In this document: one piece after another, positions 34,312-45,557 of the stretch
How the letters are laid out: each line of letters begins with the position of its first letter
Position numbering within the stretch: the first letter of the stretch is position 1
Assembly (NCBI GenBank): GCA_904066235.2
Contig: CAJFCV020000003.1
Span: forward strand, 992,001 to 1,056,000
Origin: Bursaphelenchus xylophilus
Taxonomy: Eukaryota > Nematoda > Chromadorea > Rhabditida > Aphelenchoididae
Length of the DNA stretch: 64,000 bases
Direction: 5' to 3'
Translations under genes and position numbers: made by a program
Notes under the pieces: model-generated
What the model was told of the DNA's origin: nothing
Databases searched by the model: none
What the model saw: only the letters and a program-made list of their open reading frames with translations

Positions 34312-36197
34312 TATAATAACAATTCACAGTTGCAACCTTTAAAAAATTAGCTGCAAGCTTTTAAAAAATTAGAACTGTAAAAACGGCTGCTAATTTAATC
34401 CACTTTTACCATGACCATCATTTGCCAAGGTAAAGTAGGACAGGAGCCATGTCTAACCCTGTGCGATATGTGGTAGTCCGTCGCGCACACAAAAGTCGCA
34501 ACAAACTTGACAACAAGACTGACGCGTTGACGACTCCACAACCCCACTAAAAAACCCGAAAAAATCGCAACGGAAATCTTCGGCTTACTCGTACGAAAGG
34601 GAATACAAAAAGAATCTACCGGAAACATTTGAACTTTTTCGGACTTTCCGTCGACTCCTTTGATCTGAAGAGCCCGCATTCTTTTTTTGCAAATAACTCA
34701 ACTTTTTTCGCGCTAATTTGCCGACTGAAGCGACAACAATTGAGCGAAAGTAAAAATTCCGTAAAAAGTAAGGGAGGAGATTTTGCAATCTTTAAAAAAT
34801 GGAGTGAAAGTCAACATAAAAATTTGAAAACAGCATCTTTCGTTAAGAAATGTCGTTGAATATATTGGTGTCTCTGCAAAGCGCGAGTTAAAATTTCGAA
34901 AAATTCGCAAACTTTCTCAGTTGCCGCAAGATGTAAAGAATGTCTAAACGGCATTGGTTTTTCCGTAACTAGTTTAAGATTGCCTTTGGGAGCTTCTAAA
35001 AATATTTTTCTAAAGTGCACAGACTTTTTGTCGCTAGCCGGAAAACCGAATTTTGCACAGTGCATTTTACTTTTTTTCAAGTTTTCGCACCGTGCAGCAA
35101 AATATCGCCGCAAATATGCTTCTTCCAACTACGTAGCCACGGTTTTGTCAAATTACTCGCGTTTTCACGTTTTAACAGTGCGAAAAACATCAAAGTGCAA
35201 GGTGCATGCCAAAATCGGAGGGAAAATCTTGGGGCTTTGGTAGTTCAGCCCCCCACGAAAGATAGCTCAAACCCCCAGTTACCGTCCAAATTCATTCTTG
35301 TGGTTCAGGCAACGATGATCGTAGCCGAGAGAACCCAATCCCGAGTAGGCGGTTCAGATTGTATAAGGGGGTTTGTGCTGGGTCATGGGGGGCTGAACTG
35401 GACTGGCGGGTTGTACTACCTTAGCCCCAAAATCTACTCACTTTACGCAAATAGCTAATATCAGTCTGTCGGGAAAATAACGGCGGGTCGTCGCATCAAA
35501 AGGTCTCGCCTCACCGCTACCAAATCTCCAGACTCGGCAGCCCTTGCAAAGCGATGATGGGCGATCCCAAGGCTTAACGAACCCCTGTATAACATACTGC
35601 AAAAGGAAAAAAATTGTTTGTTATGGAAGGGTTGCATAGAACGCAGGTTGAACTTGGCTCTAAACCGAAACTGTATGAGAGACTTCTTGAAGTGCTCGCT
35701 ACAGACAGGTTTCGTTATATGGCAGGGTTTTTGTAAACCGTATATAGCCGAAAATTCCCACCTACACATTTCGCAACCCCCCGACACTTATTCCAGATCC
35801 CAGGCGAATAAAAATTACCCGCTATTAATCACACCGCTTGCCCGCGGATCCGCGAAGAGCCGCTACTAAAACATCCGGGCATCCCAAAAATCCGCCGCTC
35901 CTTATCTGCCGCCGAATCAAAAACTGCTGGATTTGCCACCACGGAGATGGGGCGCTGATATCAAGGGGTTTGTGGGGATTTACGCGCAAAATACCTGAGG
36001 GTAATCGGGTTAGATAGCGATCTGAGGGTGCCGAAGATTGGGTAAACACTGGAAATTGGGGAAAATTGAGGTCGGCGGTGAGATTAGTGGTGGGGCAAAG
36101 GGGTAGATACTATCTGGAAATGCCAGAGGAAAGGGTTGTAAACCCTTTTAGAGGCTTTGAAAGTTGTGAAAACGAAATTGGGGCAAAATGTGTGCAA

Positions 36198-36438
36198 TGA
36201 AGGATCCGATCCAGTGGCAAAGAAAGTGCCATTTTGTATCCGGGAAGCGTCAAAAATGTGGCAAAATGCTTCCTTCTCCAAGTGAAAAAACCTCGTTTCT
36301 AAGGGCGCCTTTTCCCTCACAAAAACAAATTTGAAAAAGGAGTTTCTTCACTTGGAGAGGGAAGCATTTTGCCACATGTTTGATACTTTCCGGATGCAAA
36401 ATGGTACGTTTTTTGCCGCTATGTCAGGTCCGTCAATG
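36198..36438. mobile_element. MITE family B1 copy
   Basis: A degenerate left end (AATGAAGGATCCGATCCAGT) and a right end reading TCAGGTCCGTCAATG, then TA. The inner arms have GCATTTTGCCACATGTTTGA and GGAGAGGGAAGCATTTTGCC. Confidence 0.7.
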
Positions 36439-36960
36439 TAAGAGATCTTCCGTGAACATGGACACGTCAAACGTGGTGAGCAAAAAATAGAGTGTCTCAG
36501 CTTCAGTTTGATATAAATTTTATAGAATTTGGTGCGGAGAAGTGCCTATCTTTGCCAGTTTCGTGTCGGAAGAAATGATTTTTTTTATGGAAGCATTACG
36601 GTAGAAATAGTTATGAAAATTTTGATCCAAAGGTTCCAAAAAGTGTCACATTTTTGCAAAGTCAAAGGCCACATAAACTCTGGTTACCAACGCAATTTTA
36701 TCCCTCAAAAAACGGAAAGCTTGACGTCCGGCTTCTGCATTCCGTAGAAATTTGTCGAAAAAGCAATAAAAATAATATTCGAAATTAAAAAATATTAGAT
36801 TGACCTTTGAAACAAAAGCTATTCGGTTAAAACGAGGGGGAGAAAAAGCTAGTTGAGGAGGGGTTTCAGATGACAAATTGTAAGCAAAGAACGAGAAATC
36901 AGTTTTGCTTTGAGTGAAAAATCATTTCAACGGCAAATCCACATTATTTTCGCGACAGGC

Positions 36961-37085
36961 TGATAGTATTATATTTTCATAAACTGCATGTTTCGCACAC
37001 CGCATTTCAAACTTGTGCAAAATGATGTTTTTTGTGAAAAAAAAATAATATGAAAATGATCATGCACTTTATGAAAATGCTAATA
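36961..37085. mobile_element. MITE family G, short copy
   Basis: Ends AGTATTATATTTTCATAAAC and ATGCACTTTATGAAAATGCT. It is preceded directly by a degenerate family A end (TTTTCGCGACAGGCTGATAG, about 36948). Confidence 0.5.
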
Positions 37086-37825
37086 CATAAAGTATACAGT
37101 GGAAGCGCAGTAAAGCGCAGATGTTGCCCGTTCAAAGTGAGTCAGAGGAATGAAATTGCTCGATAGCCCTCTCGCAAAGTCGCTGGAATGATTTTGGCAA
37201 CATTGCACTGTGCAAAAAAGTCTGAGCGACGGCTGTGCGAGCGAAGCCCAAAGAAAATTCGATTGCACGGTACAAAAAGCAACAAATTGAACAGTGCAAG
37301 GTGAACTTTTGCTTTCTCACAGTGCATGTCGCCGAAATCTCTCCAGCTTTTTTTCGGACGGGCTAGCATGGAGAAATTTCGCTGTAGAGAGCTCAGAACA
37401 GAATTTCGAACAAAACTTTTCTCACCCCCACTTACACCAGCACGTGTAACGCCGCGAAATTCGTAACCCATCCTGTAACGAAGCCCTCGCCTCCGCTAAT
37501 TAATTAATCCCAGAAAAGCCGTCGAAAGTAATGTCGTCGTTGGGGGAGTTAACGGCGCATGAACCCGAAATCGGGAGTCACCTAATTTCTCTTCGTATAA
37601 AGTGTCTGCGCGTAGAAACCCGGGGCGTGCCGCCAACTACAGGCGGCATTAAAATTTCGCCCCTCTCGTATCCGGAATCACTTTCGTTTTTTCTTCGCGG
37701 CGACAAGGAATTCGGGAACGTGTTCTCGCAATGATAAGAGACCATCGCTTTACGAGCCCCCCCGAAGACCGGAATTGATGATGGGAAATGGGCGTTTTAT
37801 CGCGTAAAATGCGGGGGGATATCAG

Positions 37826-38013
37826 TGCGGATCGGATGGGGATGGCATCGTGAAATCAGCCGGCTTAACGCTTGTTTATCTTCCCACGGATGAATCCACG
37901 ATGCGGAACCAGATTCACGGACTGGAAGTGCAGCAAGCCGAAGGAGGAAGATGCCGCGTGCTCTTCTTTTTGCTGAATGATGATTTGGTGAAGATGGTGG
38001 AACAAAGAAACTA
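37826..38013 (+). pseudogene. coding-like fragment, family unknown
   Basis: After an acceptor-like ATATCAG a frame runs open to TAG at 38011-38013. It encodes text such as KSAGLTLVYLPTDEST, NQIHGLEVQQAEGGRCR and VLFFLLNDDLVKMVEQRN. The composition looks like a real protein end and unlike the surrounding AT-rich repeats. No partner exon upstream was found and no family is recognised, so a decayed or partial gene is as likely as a live one. Confidence 0.25.
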
Positions 38014-38307
38014 GGTGAAGGATAAGGTATTTGACACGAAAGATAAAGTATTTGACGCAAAGGATCGCTCCGTACCACAATAAATTTCGGATTGTTGCAG
38101 AATCCGCAGATTTATTAGCGCATAATAAATCAGCGATGAAACACCCGCAAGAAGTTGACCGGCATCTTACATATCAAACAAAAGAAAAGGTTGAAAATGT
38201 AGAACGGGAAATCAGCTACAAACCAAACGCCAACAAATCAAATTTCCACGTTTTTCCCGGTCACAAGAATGCAGCCCAGTTCTTTCATATTCTTGGCATA
38301 AGACGTA

Positions 38308-38557
38308 CAGTGAGGGACCTGATCCAATGGCATAAAACGTCTCCTTTTGGATCCCGGAAAGGGCCAAAATGACTCCAAACCATTCCCTTCTCTAATAAGC
38401 TAAAAAACTCCGCTTTGAAACGCGCGCCCTTTCCTTCAAGGCGGGCTATTCAAAGCGGGGCTTTTTAGCTTAGAGGAGGGAAGGGTTTGGAGACATTTTG
38501 GTCCGTTCCGGGATGCAAAATGAGACGTTTTTTGCCATTGGAGCCGGTCCCTCACTG
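38308..38557. mobile_element. MITE family B2 copy (250 bp)
   Basis: CAGTGAGGGACCTGATCC to GGTCCCTCACTG with TA on both sides. Subtype B2 is marked by CTTTTGGATCCCGGAAAGGG, CCATTCCCTTCTCTAATAAG and an inner AAAGCGCGCC-type hairpin. The other B2 copies are at 48306, 51829 and 54048. Confidence 0.82.
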
Positions 38558-38561
38558 TAAT

Positions 38562-38728
38562 AGTCCCTTGGAAAAATAGCAGCAGGTCGTTACACCCTGA
38601 AATCGCCTATCATCGCCTTGCGACGGCTAGCAGCCGCAGGGAATTTAGTGCGATATTTCACCCTTTTTCCGACGAGGCGAAACATTTTGCTGCGACGGCC
38701 CGCCGTTATTTTCCCGACAGACTGACAG
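38562..38728. mobile_element. MITE family A subtype A2
   Basis: Left end AGTCCCTTGGAAAAATAGCA, right end TTATTTTCCCGACAGACTGA. The interior has CGACGGCCCGCCG in place of the usual A interior. A related truncated end is at 35459. It begins 4 bp after a B2 element. Confidence 0.6.
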
Positions 38729-39337
38729 CCCATTCTTAGCATTCATATCTATCACTAGTCCGTCTGGAAATGCGCAAAAAGTGCGAGTGCGAGTGACAGC
38801 CGAAAAAAGCCTATTGCACGGTGCACTTCTGTTTTCTCACAGTGCATGTCGCAAAAATCACTCCAGCGACGTTGCAAGCAGACTAGTATCACAACCGTTT
38901 CTGTCTTCTCAAATCACTTCCAACAACACAACGTTTAGAAGCGATGAATCCATTTCTCTAATCAATCGATCACCCCCAGTAATAACCGTAATAAACAGCT
39001 TCCAGTTCGCCCACTCAATCCACGCAAATCCAAACAAAAAACAAGCCCACAAGAAGGGAACGGCTCACTCGCCAACCGCGCTGCCGTTACATCAGAGTAA
39101 ACAATCGACGGAATAATCGCCATCAAATCCCCTTATTTTCGGAGTGGGGGAACGAAAACGCAAGTTCTGTCAATAACGGCATTTGAAGGAAGGAATTGAT
39201 TGGATCAACGGCTTCGCGGTTGATTGTTGAGCATTTGTCGAGGCAATGTAGTGGAAGCATGTCGTTTTAGCGGTCCGTCGTTCTCAGCGGCGATGTGATT
39301 TTCGCCGCGACAGAGTGCTTATATCAGCATTGATCAG

Positions 39338-39625
39338 ATTGTCTAGAAAATAATGTGGATTTTCGGAAGTATGAGTTTGTCGGAAAAACAATGTGGATTT
39401 TAAGTAGTATCAGTTTGTCGCGAAAATAATATGGATTTTGAGTAGCATCAGTCTGTCGGGAAAATAATGCGGATTTTGAGTAGTATCAGTTTGTCTAGAA
39501 AATAATGTGGATTTTGAGTAGTATCAGTTTGTCGGGAAAATAATGTGGATTTTCGGAAGTATCAGTTTGTCGGGAAAATAGTATGGATTTTGAGTAGCAT
39601 CAGTCTGTAGGGAAAATAATGTGTA
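39338..39625 (+). repeat. 38-39 bp minisatellite built from a MITE end
   Basis: About seven to eight head-to-tail units of TATCAGTTTGTCGGGAAAAT followed by AATGTGGATTTTGAGTAG. The first half is the family A terminus. Units differ at a few sites (TTTGTC or TCTGTC, CGCG or CGGG). There are no spacers between units. Confidence 0.85.
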
Positions 39626-39823
39626 ATTGTCGCAGAAAAATGTCCCGCCTCGTCAAATCTCCAGCTAGTCGTTGCAAAGCGATCATAGGCGACTCCAAGC
39701 CGCGAAGAATCCACATTATTTTCCCGACAGACTGTATGGACGTTTTGCCGCTGTGCACAAAAAAAAGTTCAAGATGTACTGTGCGAAAGAGACCAAGTGT
39801 ACATGCACTTCATGAAAATACTG

Positions 39824-39919
39824 TCAGTCTGTCGGGAAAATAATGTGGATTTGGATTCGTCGCGCCGACAAAAGGCCGCTTTGCGAACAAACCACACTAT
39901 TTTGCCGACAGATTGATAC
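39824..39919. mobile_element. MITE family A subtype A3
   Basis: TCAGTCTGTCGGGAAAATAA then TGTGGATTTGG at the left, ACCACACTATTTTGCCGACA at the right. Its TGTGGATTT sub-terminal sequence is the same as in the neighbouring 38-39 bp tandem units, so it is probably the parent type. A further inverted end follows at about 39928-39955. Confidence 0.65.
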
Positions 39920-40177
39920 TACACAAAATCCACATTATTTTCCCGACCGACTGCAGATGTCAAGCGTGGGAAAAAGTTCAAATTCATTGTGATAGATAAC
40001 GAATGCCCATGCACTTTATGAAAGTGCTAATACGCGATAAAGAAACAGATTACGTTGGGCGCTAAAAAAGTGGTAGAGCATCTTTAAATCGTCCCATAAC
40101 AGGTTGTTACAAAATCACTTCTAATTATAAGTGTTTATTAACGTTTCGTATCTACATACACGGTCCCATCAATAAAG

Positions 40178-43000
40178 CTAGAATTTAAATTGCTCCACAC
40201 TTCCCCGATCTTCATCCACCATTATTGGCACGATCTTTCCTCCATCTTTTTTAGCGACGGACTCGTCATGTGTGTCGATTCTAAACCACCTCAGGTCCAT
40301 CGCAATCGTGGCTATGATAAGAAAGTAGCCAATCCCCAAGGTCCATTCGGCAATGCACGCAATGATCCTGTTGTTGTAGTACTGAAAATAAGGAAGGGTT
40401 CTCCGTAATCAGCAATGGTCTACTTACCGGATCGGACGGCTTTAACCGCAGAATCCCGTTCTCGGGTGTGTCAGGTTTAGGTGGAAGGGAGCCATCTTCC
40501 CGTCTTGCAACAAACACAGGCGCTCGCATTGAGACTTCATCTGGAAACGTTTTATTATTTGTCTGTCAGTGTCGTGGAGCCTCAAAAGCCTCCACAATTC
40601 CCACAGAAATTAGCATAAACCAAATCATACAAAAGCTATGTCTTGTCACCAATTAGAAGATTAAACTCATTTCTCTTTCTTCGTGTGCGGTGGTCCAATA
40701 AACTTTATTCCTAATCTTGTGTCTACTATCTTCTACCTATCCACCTTTCATCATTCACTACATGGGGGCTGAGCCGGGGATTTAACCCAAGGAAGAGGAA
40801 ATTCTAAACCAGGAAATAATGAACACAATGTCGCTGCGCCAACACCGTCGCCTAAGAGAAAAGAAATTTGACTTTGCCGCGACACAATTCATTTTCGCAG
40901 CGCTCCCGAAAGAATGCATTGTGTGGCAAAATCAAATTGCCTTGATATAGGAGGGTACTAAGCGGACCAAAAAGTCTTCACAGGCTTTTGCACAGTTCCG
41001 TCGGCGTCGCGTAGTAGCTTTGCGCGACAAACAACCGGCAACCTTGATTGCCCTTTTCAAAATAAAAAATCATTTTGCATGGTGTGGCCTGCGCGACGGC
41101 GCACTATGCCGGCATTAACCCGGCTAGTATTCTAAACAAACGGGTTCGTTGTACAGAGGTTCCGCGGTAGTTCGAAACTGTCATCTGCTACTATTGCGTT
41201 GCAATTTCCAATTCTTACGTAGTATCACAGCACAAGACACAATCGTCACCATGAGCACACGAACCGCCAACAGCCACTTGGGGATCCATCGCGGTCGTAG
41301 GAGCATCAACAAAACCACATAACTCCATGCATACACCATCCCGCCGAAGAACCCACCGGTGGCGCCTTTGCCATGAACCGCTCGCACCGTACTCAACTGA
41401 AAATTGCCCACCAAAATAAGGCCAAGGCCCGAGAAAAGGCCGGCGATGAGCATGAACATAAACAGAAACCGGAGTTTTGACCTGCGAGATCGGTAGATCT
41501 GGATGTGCTGAATGAGCTGGAAATGGACACAGAAACATGTTATCCACCCTGAAAATGGGGGATTTTAGTAAATTGGATTGCTTCTATTTGTTGTTTTACG
41601 CATGAGGAAGGATTGGAGAAGGCCCAGTTAACAGAAATGATAAGATTGATCATACCCCAAGAATAGTTTATCACCTTTTTTCATACGAACCTTCGCTTTT
41701 TTGAGCAATTTTTGGTTGTTCGATATGTTACAATAACTCAGGGTCAAGACAGATTAAGGTTATCAATAGCAAAAATTAGAAAAAGTGGGCATATTAGAAG
41801 TCTTCGCCAAGAACTCTCCGCCGAGCTCGTGCCGAACGGCCGCGGAGCGTCCAACGGCTTTTTCATGCCTCGTAGGACCTCATGCAATCTTTTTTTGGAC
41901 CTCCGTCTATCAGTCTTGTTATTTCTACTAACTAGTCCTTCTGCTAGCCTCTCCCATGCATACAACGACGAACCGACGCAATCCATAGGATCGTTGGCCC
42001 GAGCTTTCGCTGACCCGAAAAGTTGCGACGAAAAAAAAGCCAGACCGTCCGTTCAAAAAAGTTTGTAGAGACAGGCCAGGTCCGCGTGAATTTCTGTGAA
42101 CTTGAGCTTGCTTCTTCATAGCTCATCTCATTTCGAACTTGAACTCGAATTTATGTCGAGATCAAACTTCAAGAACTTCAAGTTCTGTTGAAGTTTCGAG
42201 GAGCTCGCGAACTTGAACTCAAATTCCAACTGGGAGAAGGGGCGCTCATCGCGATTGAAACAGCAGTATCGACTTGTAATTCTAGTTTTAACATAAGCTT
42301 ATTTCACACTTTTCTCGCAGTCACTATTTTTTGACACATGCTGCAAAACGTATGCTGTGAGCTTTGTGGGTAGCTATGTAGTTTTAATAATCATATGTCC
42401 ATTAAAATTGCAAAATTTTCTTATCACATTTGCTTTTTATAGTCCCGGCGTGGTCGTCAATATATGTATTATATAAGTATGATAATGAAATGACTTACAA
42501 AAGAATGCGGCGAGATTCAGAAGAGTGCCAAACACACAGCTTTCGGGGGCGATTGAGCCTCCTTCACTGATCAATGGTAGCCACGCCTCCTCGTGATCGT
42601 TCAGGACGGCTATTAGGTAGCTGAAAGTTGGCGAATTTTTTTGTAAAATACGAGTCAAACCGTAGGGACCATTGTGTCTAAGATTTTCTAATATCTTGGC
42701 TGCTCCTTCAAAGCGCAAGCTGAGACTTTCAGGAATTGATTTGTGGTCTGTGCAGAATTGAAAAGAAATCTGAGCGATTTGAGGTACTTCTCTCGTAAAA
42801 CTGATACGTAACGGTTTTGAATTTGTTCGTTCAAAGAATCCCCCAAAAAAAAGAACATTCTAAAAATACCCCTACAAAACCGCCTACCCTGAGACCAACG
42901 CCGCAATTCCAAAGCCACTGCACAACAAGGGGAAGATTGGTGTCCAAATCAGAATCATATCTCCATAAACATTCGAATTTTGGACGTCATAGGCCTTCAT
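40178..43000 (-). CDS. Frag1/DRAM/Sfk1-type membrane protein, paralogue 1 (293 aa)
   Basis: Five exons (42888-43000, 42499-42620, 41219-41548, 40428-40540, 40178-40381) join in frame to 294 codons; ATG at 43000. The order is: a first helix (WTPIFPLLCSGFGIAALVSG), the loop with AVLNDHEEAW and the family signature ISEGGSIAPESCVFG, then paired helices. Exon 3 holds FMLIAGLFSGLGLILVGNFQ, the VHGKGA loop and a helix at GGMVYAWSYVVLLML. Exon 4 is a hydrophilic loop (REDGSLPPKPDTPENGI) and exon 5 the last helix (AEWTLGIGYFLIIATIAMDL). The PES motif before a helix and the VH-x-x-GA loop are typical of Frag1/DRAM/Sfk1 (TMEM150-like) six-pass proteins of endolysosomal or plasma membranes. Exon lengths are shared with the neighbouring paralogues. 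Intron 4 holds an LTR and other repeats. Confidence 0.8.
40564..40764 (+). mobile_element. candidate solo LTR (copy 1)
   Basis: The segment from TGTCAGTGTCGTGGAGCC to TTCATCATTCACTACA starts TG and ends CA, and contains AATAAACTTTATT like a retroviral-type polyadenylation site. Its sequence is shared with 46160-46395 (GCCTC, TCCACAATTCCCACAGAAAT, TTGTCACCAATT). TGGGGGCTGAGCCGGGGATT follows directly, as a primer-binding site would. No internal retroelement genes are present. It is antisense within intron 4 of paralogue 1. Confidence 0.5.
40958..41190 (+). repeat. dispersed repeat family H, copy 1
   Basis: Starts GTACTAAGCGGACCAAAAAG, ends AACAAACGGGTTCGTTGTAC then AGAGG. The same sequence occurs at 45030-45300 (+) and at 47330-47575 in reverse. 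It ends about 30 bp from the exon 3 donor of paralogue 1. Confidence 0.65.
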
Positions 43001-43083
43001 TATGTCTGTTTCTTTCAAATAAAACACTAATCAAATTGTGTCGAATTCAATAACGCAGTCCATAAGCCAATTTGCAGGTGAAT

Positions 43084-44427
43084 TCGGAGAACAGGCGGGC
43101 CAAAAAGTCTGAATGTTTGCAGTATGCGCGGTCGCGCGACAAACCTTGTCGCAACTGTTCAAAAAGCGACGCATTAAATTCACGGTACCCTGCGACCCCG
43201 TACCGTGCAAAAACACCGTTTTCGAAAAGGGCTGAAACTGCACAGTGCGCTTTTCATTCGCGCTGTGCTGATCGGAATCCTTCGATTGCGACCCCGCTCG
43301 ATTGCGACCTCGCATCGATTGCGACCCCGCATCGATTGCGACCCAAAATGGGGTAAAGCGACCCCGGGATGAAAATTCTTTGATTCTCTTCGGGAAAAAC
43401 TTGCTTTAGGGGTTTTCGAGGGTGCTGATTTCGAAAATGATGTTCATTTTTCCTCTAGTACTACATAGTACTGTCTGATACTATGTAGTACGAAGTCAAA
43501 ATATCGCTTTTGACGTTAAATACTCGATTTAGGGGTTTTCGAGGGTGCTGATTTCGAAAATGATGTTCATTTTTCCTCTAGTACTACATAGTACTGTCTG
43601 ATACTATATAGTACGAAGTCAAAATATGGCTTTTGACGTTAATGGTGTTGTTTTGATGCTTAGTACTCTTCAAAAACACGTTTTAAAGACTTGGTACTAT
43701 ATAGTACTGTCTGATACTATATAGTACGAAGGCAAAATATGGCTTTTGACGTTAATGGTGTTGTTTTGATGCTTAGTACGCCTATTTTTACTTCGTACTA
43801 TATAGTATCAGACAGTACTATATAGTACCAAGTCTTTAAAACGTGTTTTTGAAGAGTACTAAGCATCAAACCAACACTATTAACGTCAAAAGCCATATTT
43901 TCACTTCGTACTATATAGTATCAGACAGTACTATGTAGTACTATAGGAAAAATTAACATCATTTTCGAAATCAGCACCCTCGAAAACCCCTAAATCGAGT
44001 AGTTAACGTCAAAAGCGATATTTTCATTTCGTACTATATAGTATCAGACAGCACTATGTAGTACTAGAGGAAAAATGAACATCATTTTCGAAATCAGCAC
44101 CCTCGAAAACCCCTAAAGCAAGTTTTTCCCGAAGAGAATCAAAGAATTTTCATCCCGGGGTCGCTTTACCCCATTTTGGGTCGCAATCGATGCGGGGTCG
44201 CAATCGATGCTGGGTCGCAATCGATGCGGGGTCGCAATCGATGGAATTCGTGCTGATCGGTTGTCGCGCAAATCCACTTTGCGGCGTCGACTGCACCGTG
44301 CAAAAACATGAAGTTTTGGCTTGACATGTTTTCGCACCGTGCGGGCTCTGTGAATTTTAGTCGTCGCGCGCGAAAAATTTTATGCTCAACCGCGCGTTAT
44401 GAAGACATTCTTTTTGGCCCGCCTCAT
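43084..44427. mobile_element. 1.3-kb foldback element with near-perfect palindrome
   Basis: The outer ends GGCGGGCCAAAAAGTCTGAA and ATTCTTTTTGGCCCGCCT are inverted. Inside, arms of about 460 bp (about 43270-43731 and 43790-44250) are almost identical in reverse, around a 58-bp spacer. Each arm has clustered TCGATTGCGACCCCGCA units, the block GGTTTTCGAGGGTGCTGATT (twice) and TAGTACTACATAGTACTGTC-like short palindromes. It is non-coding and lies between paralogue 1 and the legumain locus. Confidence 0.82.
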
Positions 44428-44572
44428 TCTGTCGGGAAAATAATGCGCACCCTGTTGCATCCATCACCGCCGAGAAAATTGTCTTTGCGACAAAATCAAA
44501 TTGCCTTTCACTTCAGCGGCGCGACCGGCGCAGCGACATTGTGCTCATCATTTTCCCTGCAGACTACAAAAA
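44428..44572. mobile_element. MITE family A copy
   Basis: Left end CTGTCGGGAAAATAATGCGC, right end GTGCTCATCATTTTCCCTGC, with the usual interior (AAATCAAATTGCCTTTCACT). It abuts the right end of the 1.3-kb foldback element. Confidence 0.68.
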
Positions 44573-45029
44573 ATGATCCGCAATTTGTCCATGCGTTATA
44601 TGAATAATTTTTTGGAACTGATAAATTCGAAAGCGCCGCACCTTGTAAATAACGCCCTCGGGGAACACCTTTTACAGGGATGGGTTTTGACACATCATCG
44701 TAGTGTCGGCTAGTCCTATTGTCTAGCCGAAGATGATAAGGCCAAAAGCGGTTTGAAAAAAAGAGCTTTGAAAGGGCTTTGATATATGAGAAAGGGGAGT
44801 TTAATTTGATGCGTGTTTAACTGACAAAGAAATGACTGTATACAATCTGAGATGATGTGTAAAATGATATTTTTGGATGATATACAGGGTGATTCAAAAA
44901 AAATGGACATTTTCTTTCTTCGATTTTTCTTCGCTTCGAACGTTAATCGGAAAAAGGAACCCATGGCATGAAACTACTACGTTATGTGAACCTACTCACT
45001 GCGAAAATTGTTTTCTGCTGGAAGTTGCG

Positions 45030-45262
45030 TACTAGGCATACCAAAAAGACTTCACATGCTTTTGCCCTGTTCGGTCGGCGTCCCCAAGCGGCTTTGCGCG
45101 AAAAATAATCGGCACGGCGCGAATGAAAAACACCGCAAGACTGAAGCTTTTATTGACCTTTTCGACGGCGCACTGTGACATTGACCCGCTAAGGACAATA
45201 AACTTCAAGGGCCAAGAAATGGGTTTGACACTGGCCCGGCTAGTATTATAAACAAACGGGTT
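45030..45262 (+). repeat. dispersed repeat family H, copy 2
   Basis: Starts GTACTAGGCATACCAAAAAG and runs to ACAAACGGGTTCGTTGTACA, like the copies at 41 kb and 47.4 kb. It is directly continuous with a fragment of the legumain gene. Confidence 0.65.
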
Positions 45263-45425
45263 CGTTGTACAGAGGCTCCACTGTAGTTCAAAATTGTCAT
45301 CTACTTCGACAGTGCGACCTAAAACGTGGCCTATTACGGAAATCCCTTTCACCGAAACGCCTTCAATTAAGTATGACCACCGACGTCAACGCCGGCTGTA
45401 AGATTGACTATCGCAACACCGAATA
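45262..45425 (+). pseudogene. inverted partial copy of the legumain gene (intron 1 end plus exon 2 start)
   Basis: On the plus strand, opposite to the intact gene, the sequence after family H reads ACAGAGGCTCCACTGTAGTT, then CCTATTACGGAAATCCCTTT and ACCACCGACGTCAACGCCGG. It matches, with scattered changes, the end of legumain intron 1 and about the first 75 bases of exon 2 (peptide [13 protein letters not shown] against [13 protein letters not shown]). The acceptor TTGCAG of the parent has become TTACG, and the frame stops soon after. A dead duplicate, not an exon. Confidence 0.75.
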
Positions 45426-45557
45426 CACAGTGCGAAAACATGTCACGACTTTCTGGCCCACGTAGTGCAAGACCTGCGAAAAAACATGGCACAACCGTTC
45501 AATACAAACTATCCTTTACCATTTGCATTTATTATGCTGATTGAAGAAACAAGTCGC

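Larger units (their letters stand above)
32035..40177. other. 8-kb repeat-rich region without a supported gene
   Basis: Upstream of the PAN/TSP1 gene the DNA is a mosaic of MITE families A, B, G and family C repeats, plus unassigned sequence. At 33830-33900 and 34070-34130 there are GGAGCCGG-rich stretches. GCACTGTGC/GCACCGTGC motifs recur (about 35055, 35090, 37203, 37290, 38815). Parts of 35480-36080 and 37430-37800 match no repeat I noticed and show no convincing exon chain. Confidence 0.5.

Noticed and set aside
35622..35738. Tidy 38-codon frame (ending RFRYMAGFL)
   Set aside because: It has a protein-like look but no splice sites, start context or partner exon; too little to call.
39338..39625. 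CRISPR-like array of 38-39 bp repeats
   Set aside because: The repeats are contiguous with no unique spacers, their first half is a transposon end, and the genome is eukaryotic.
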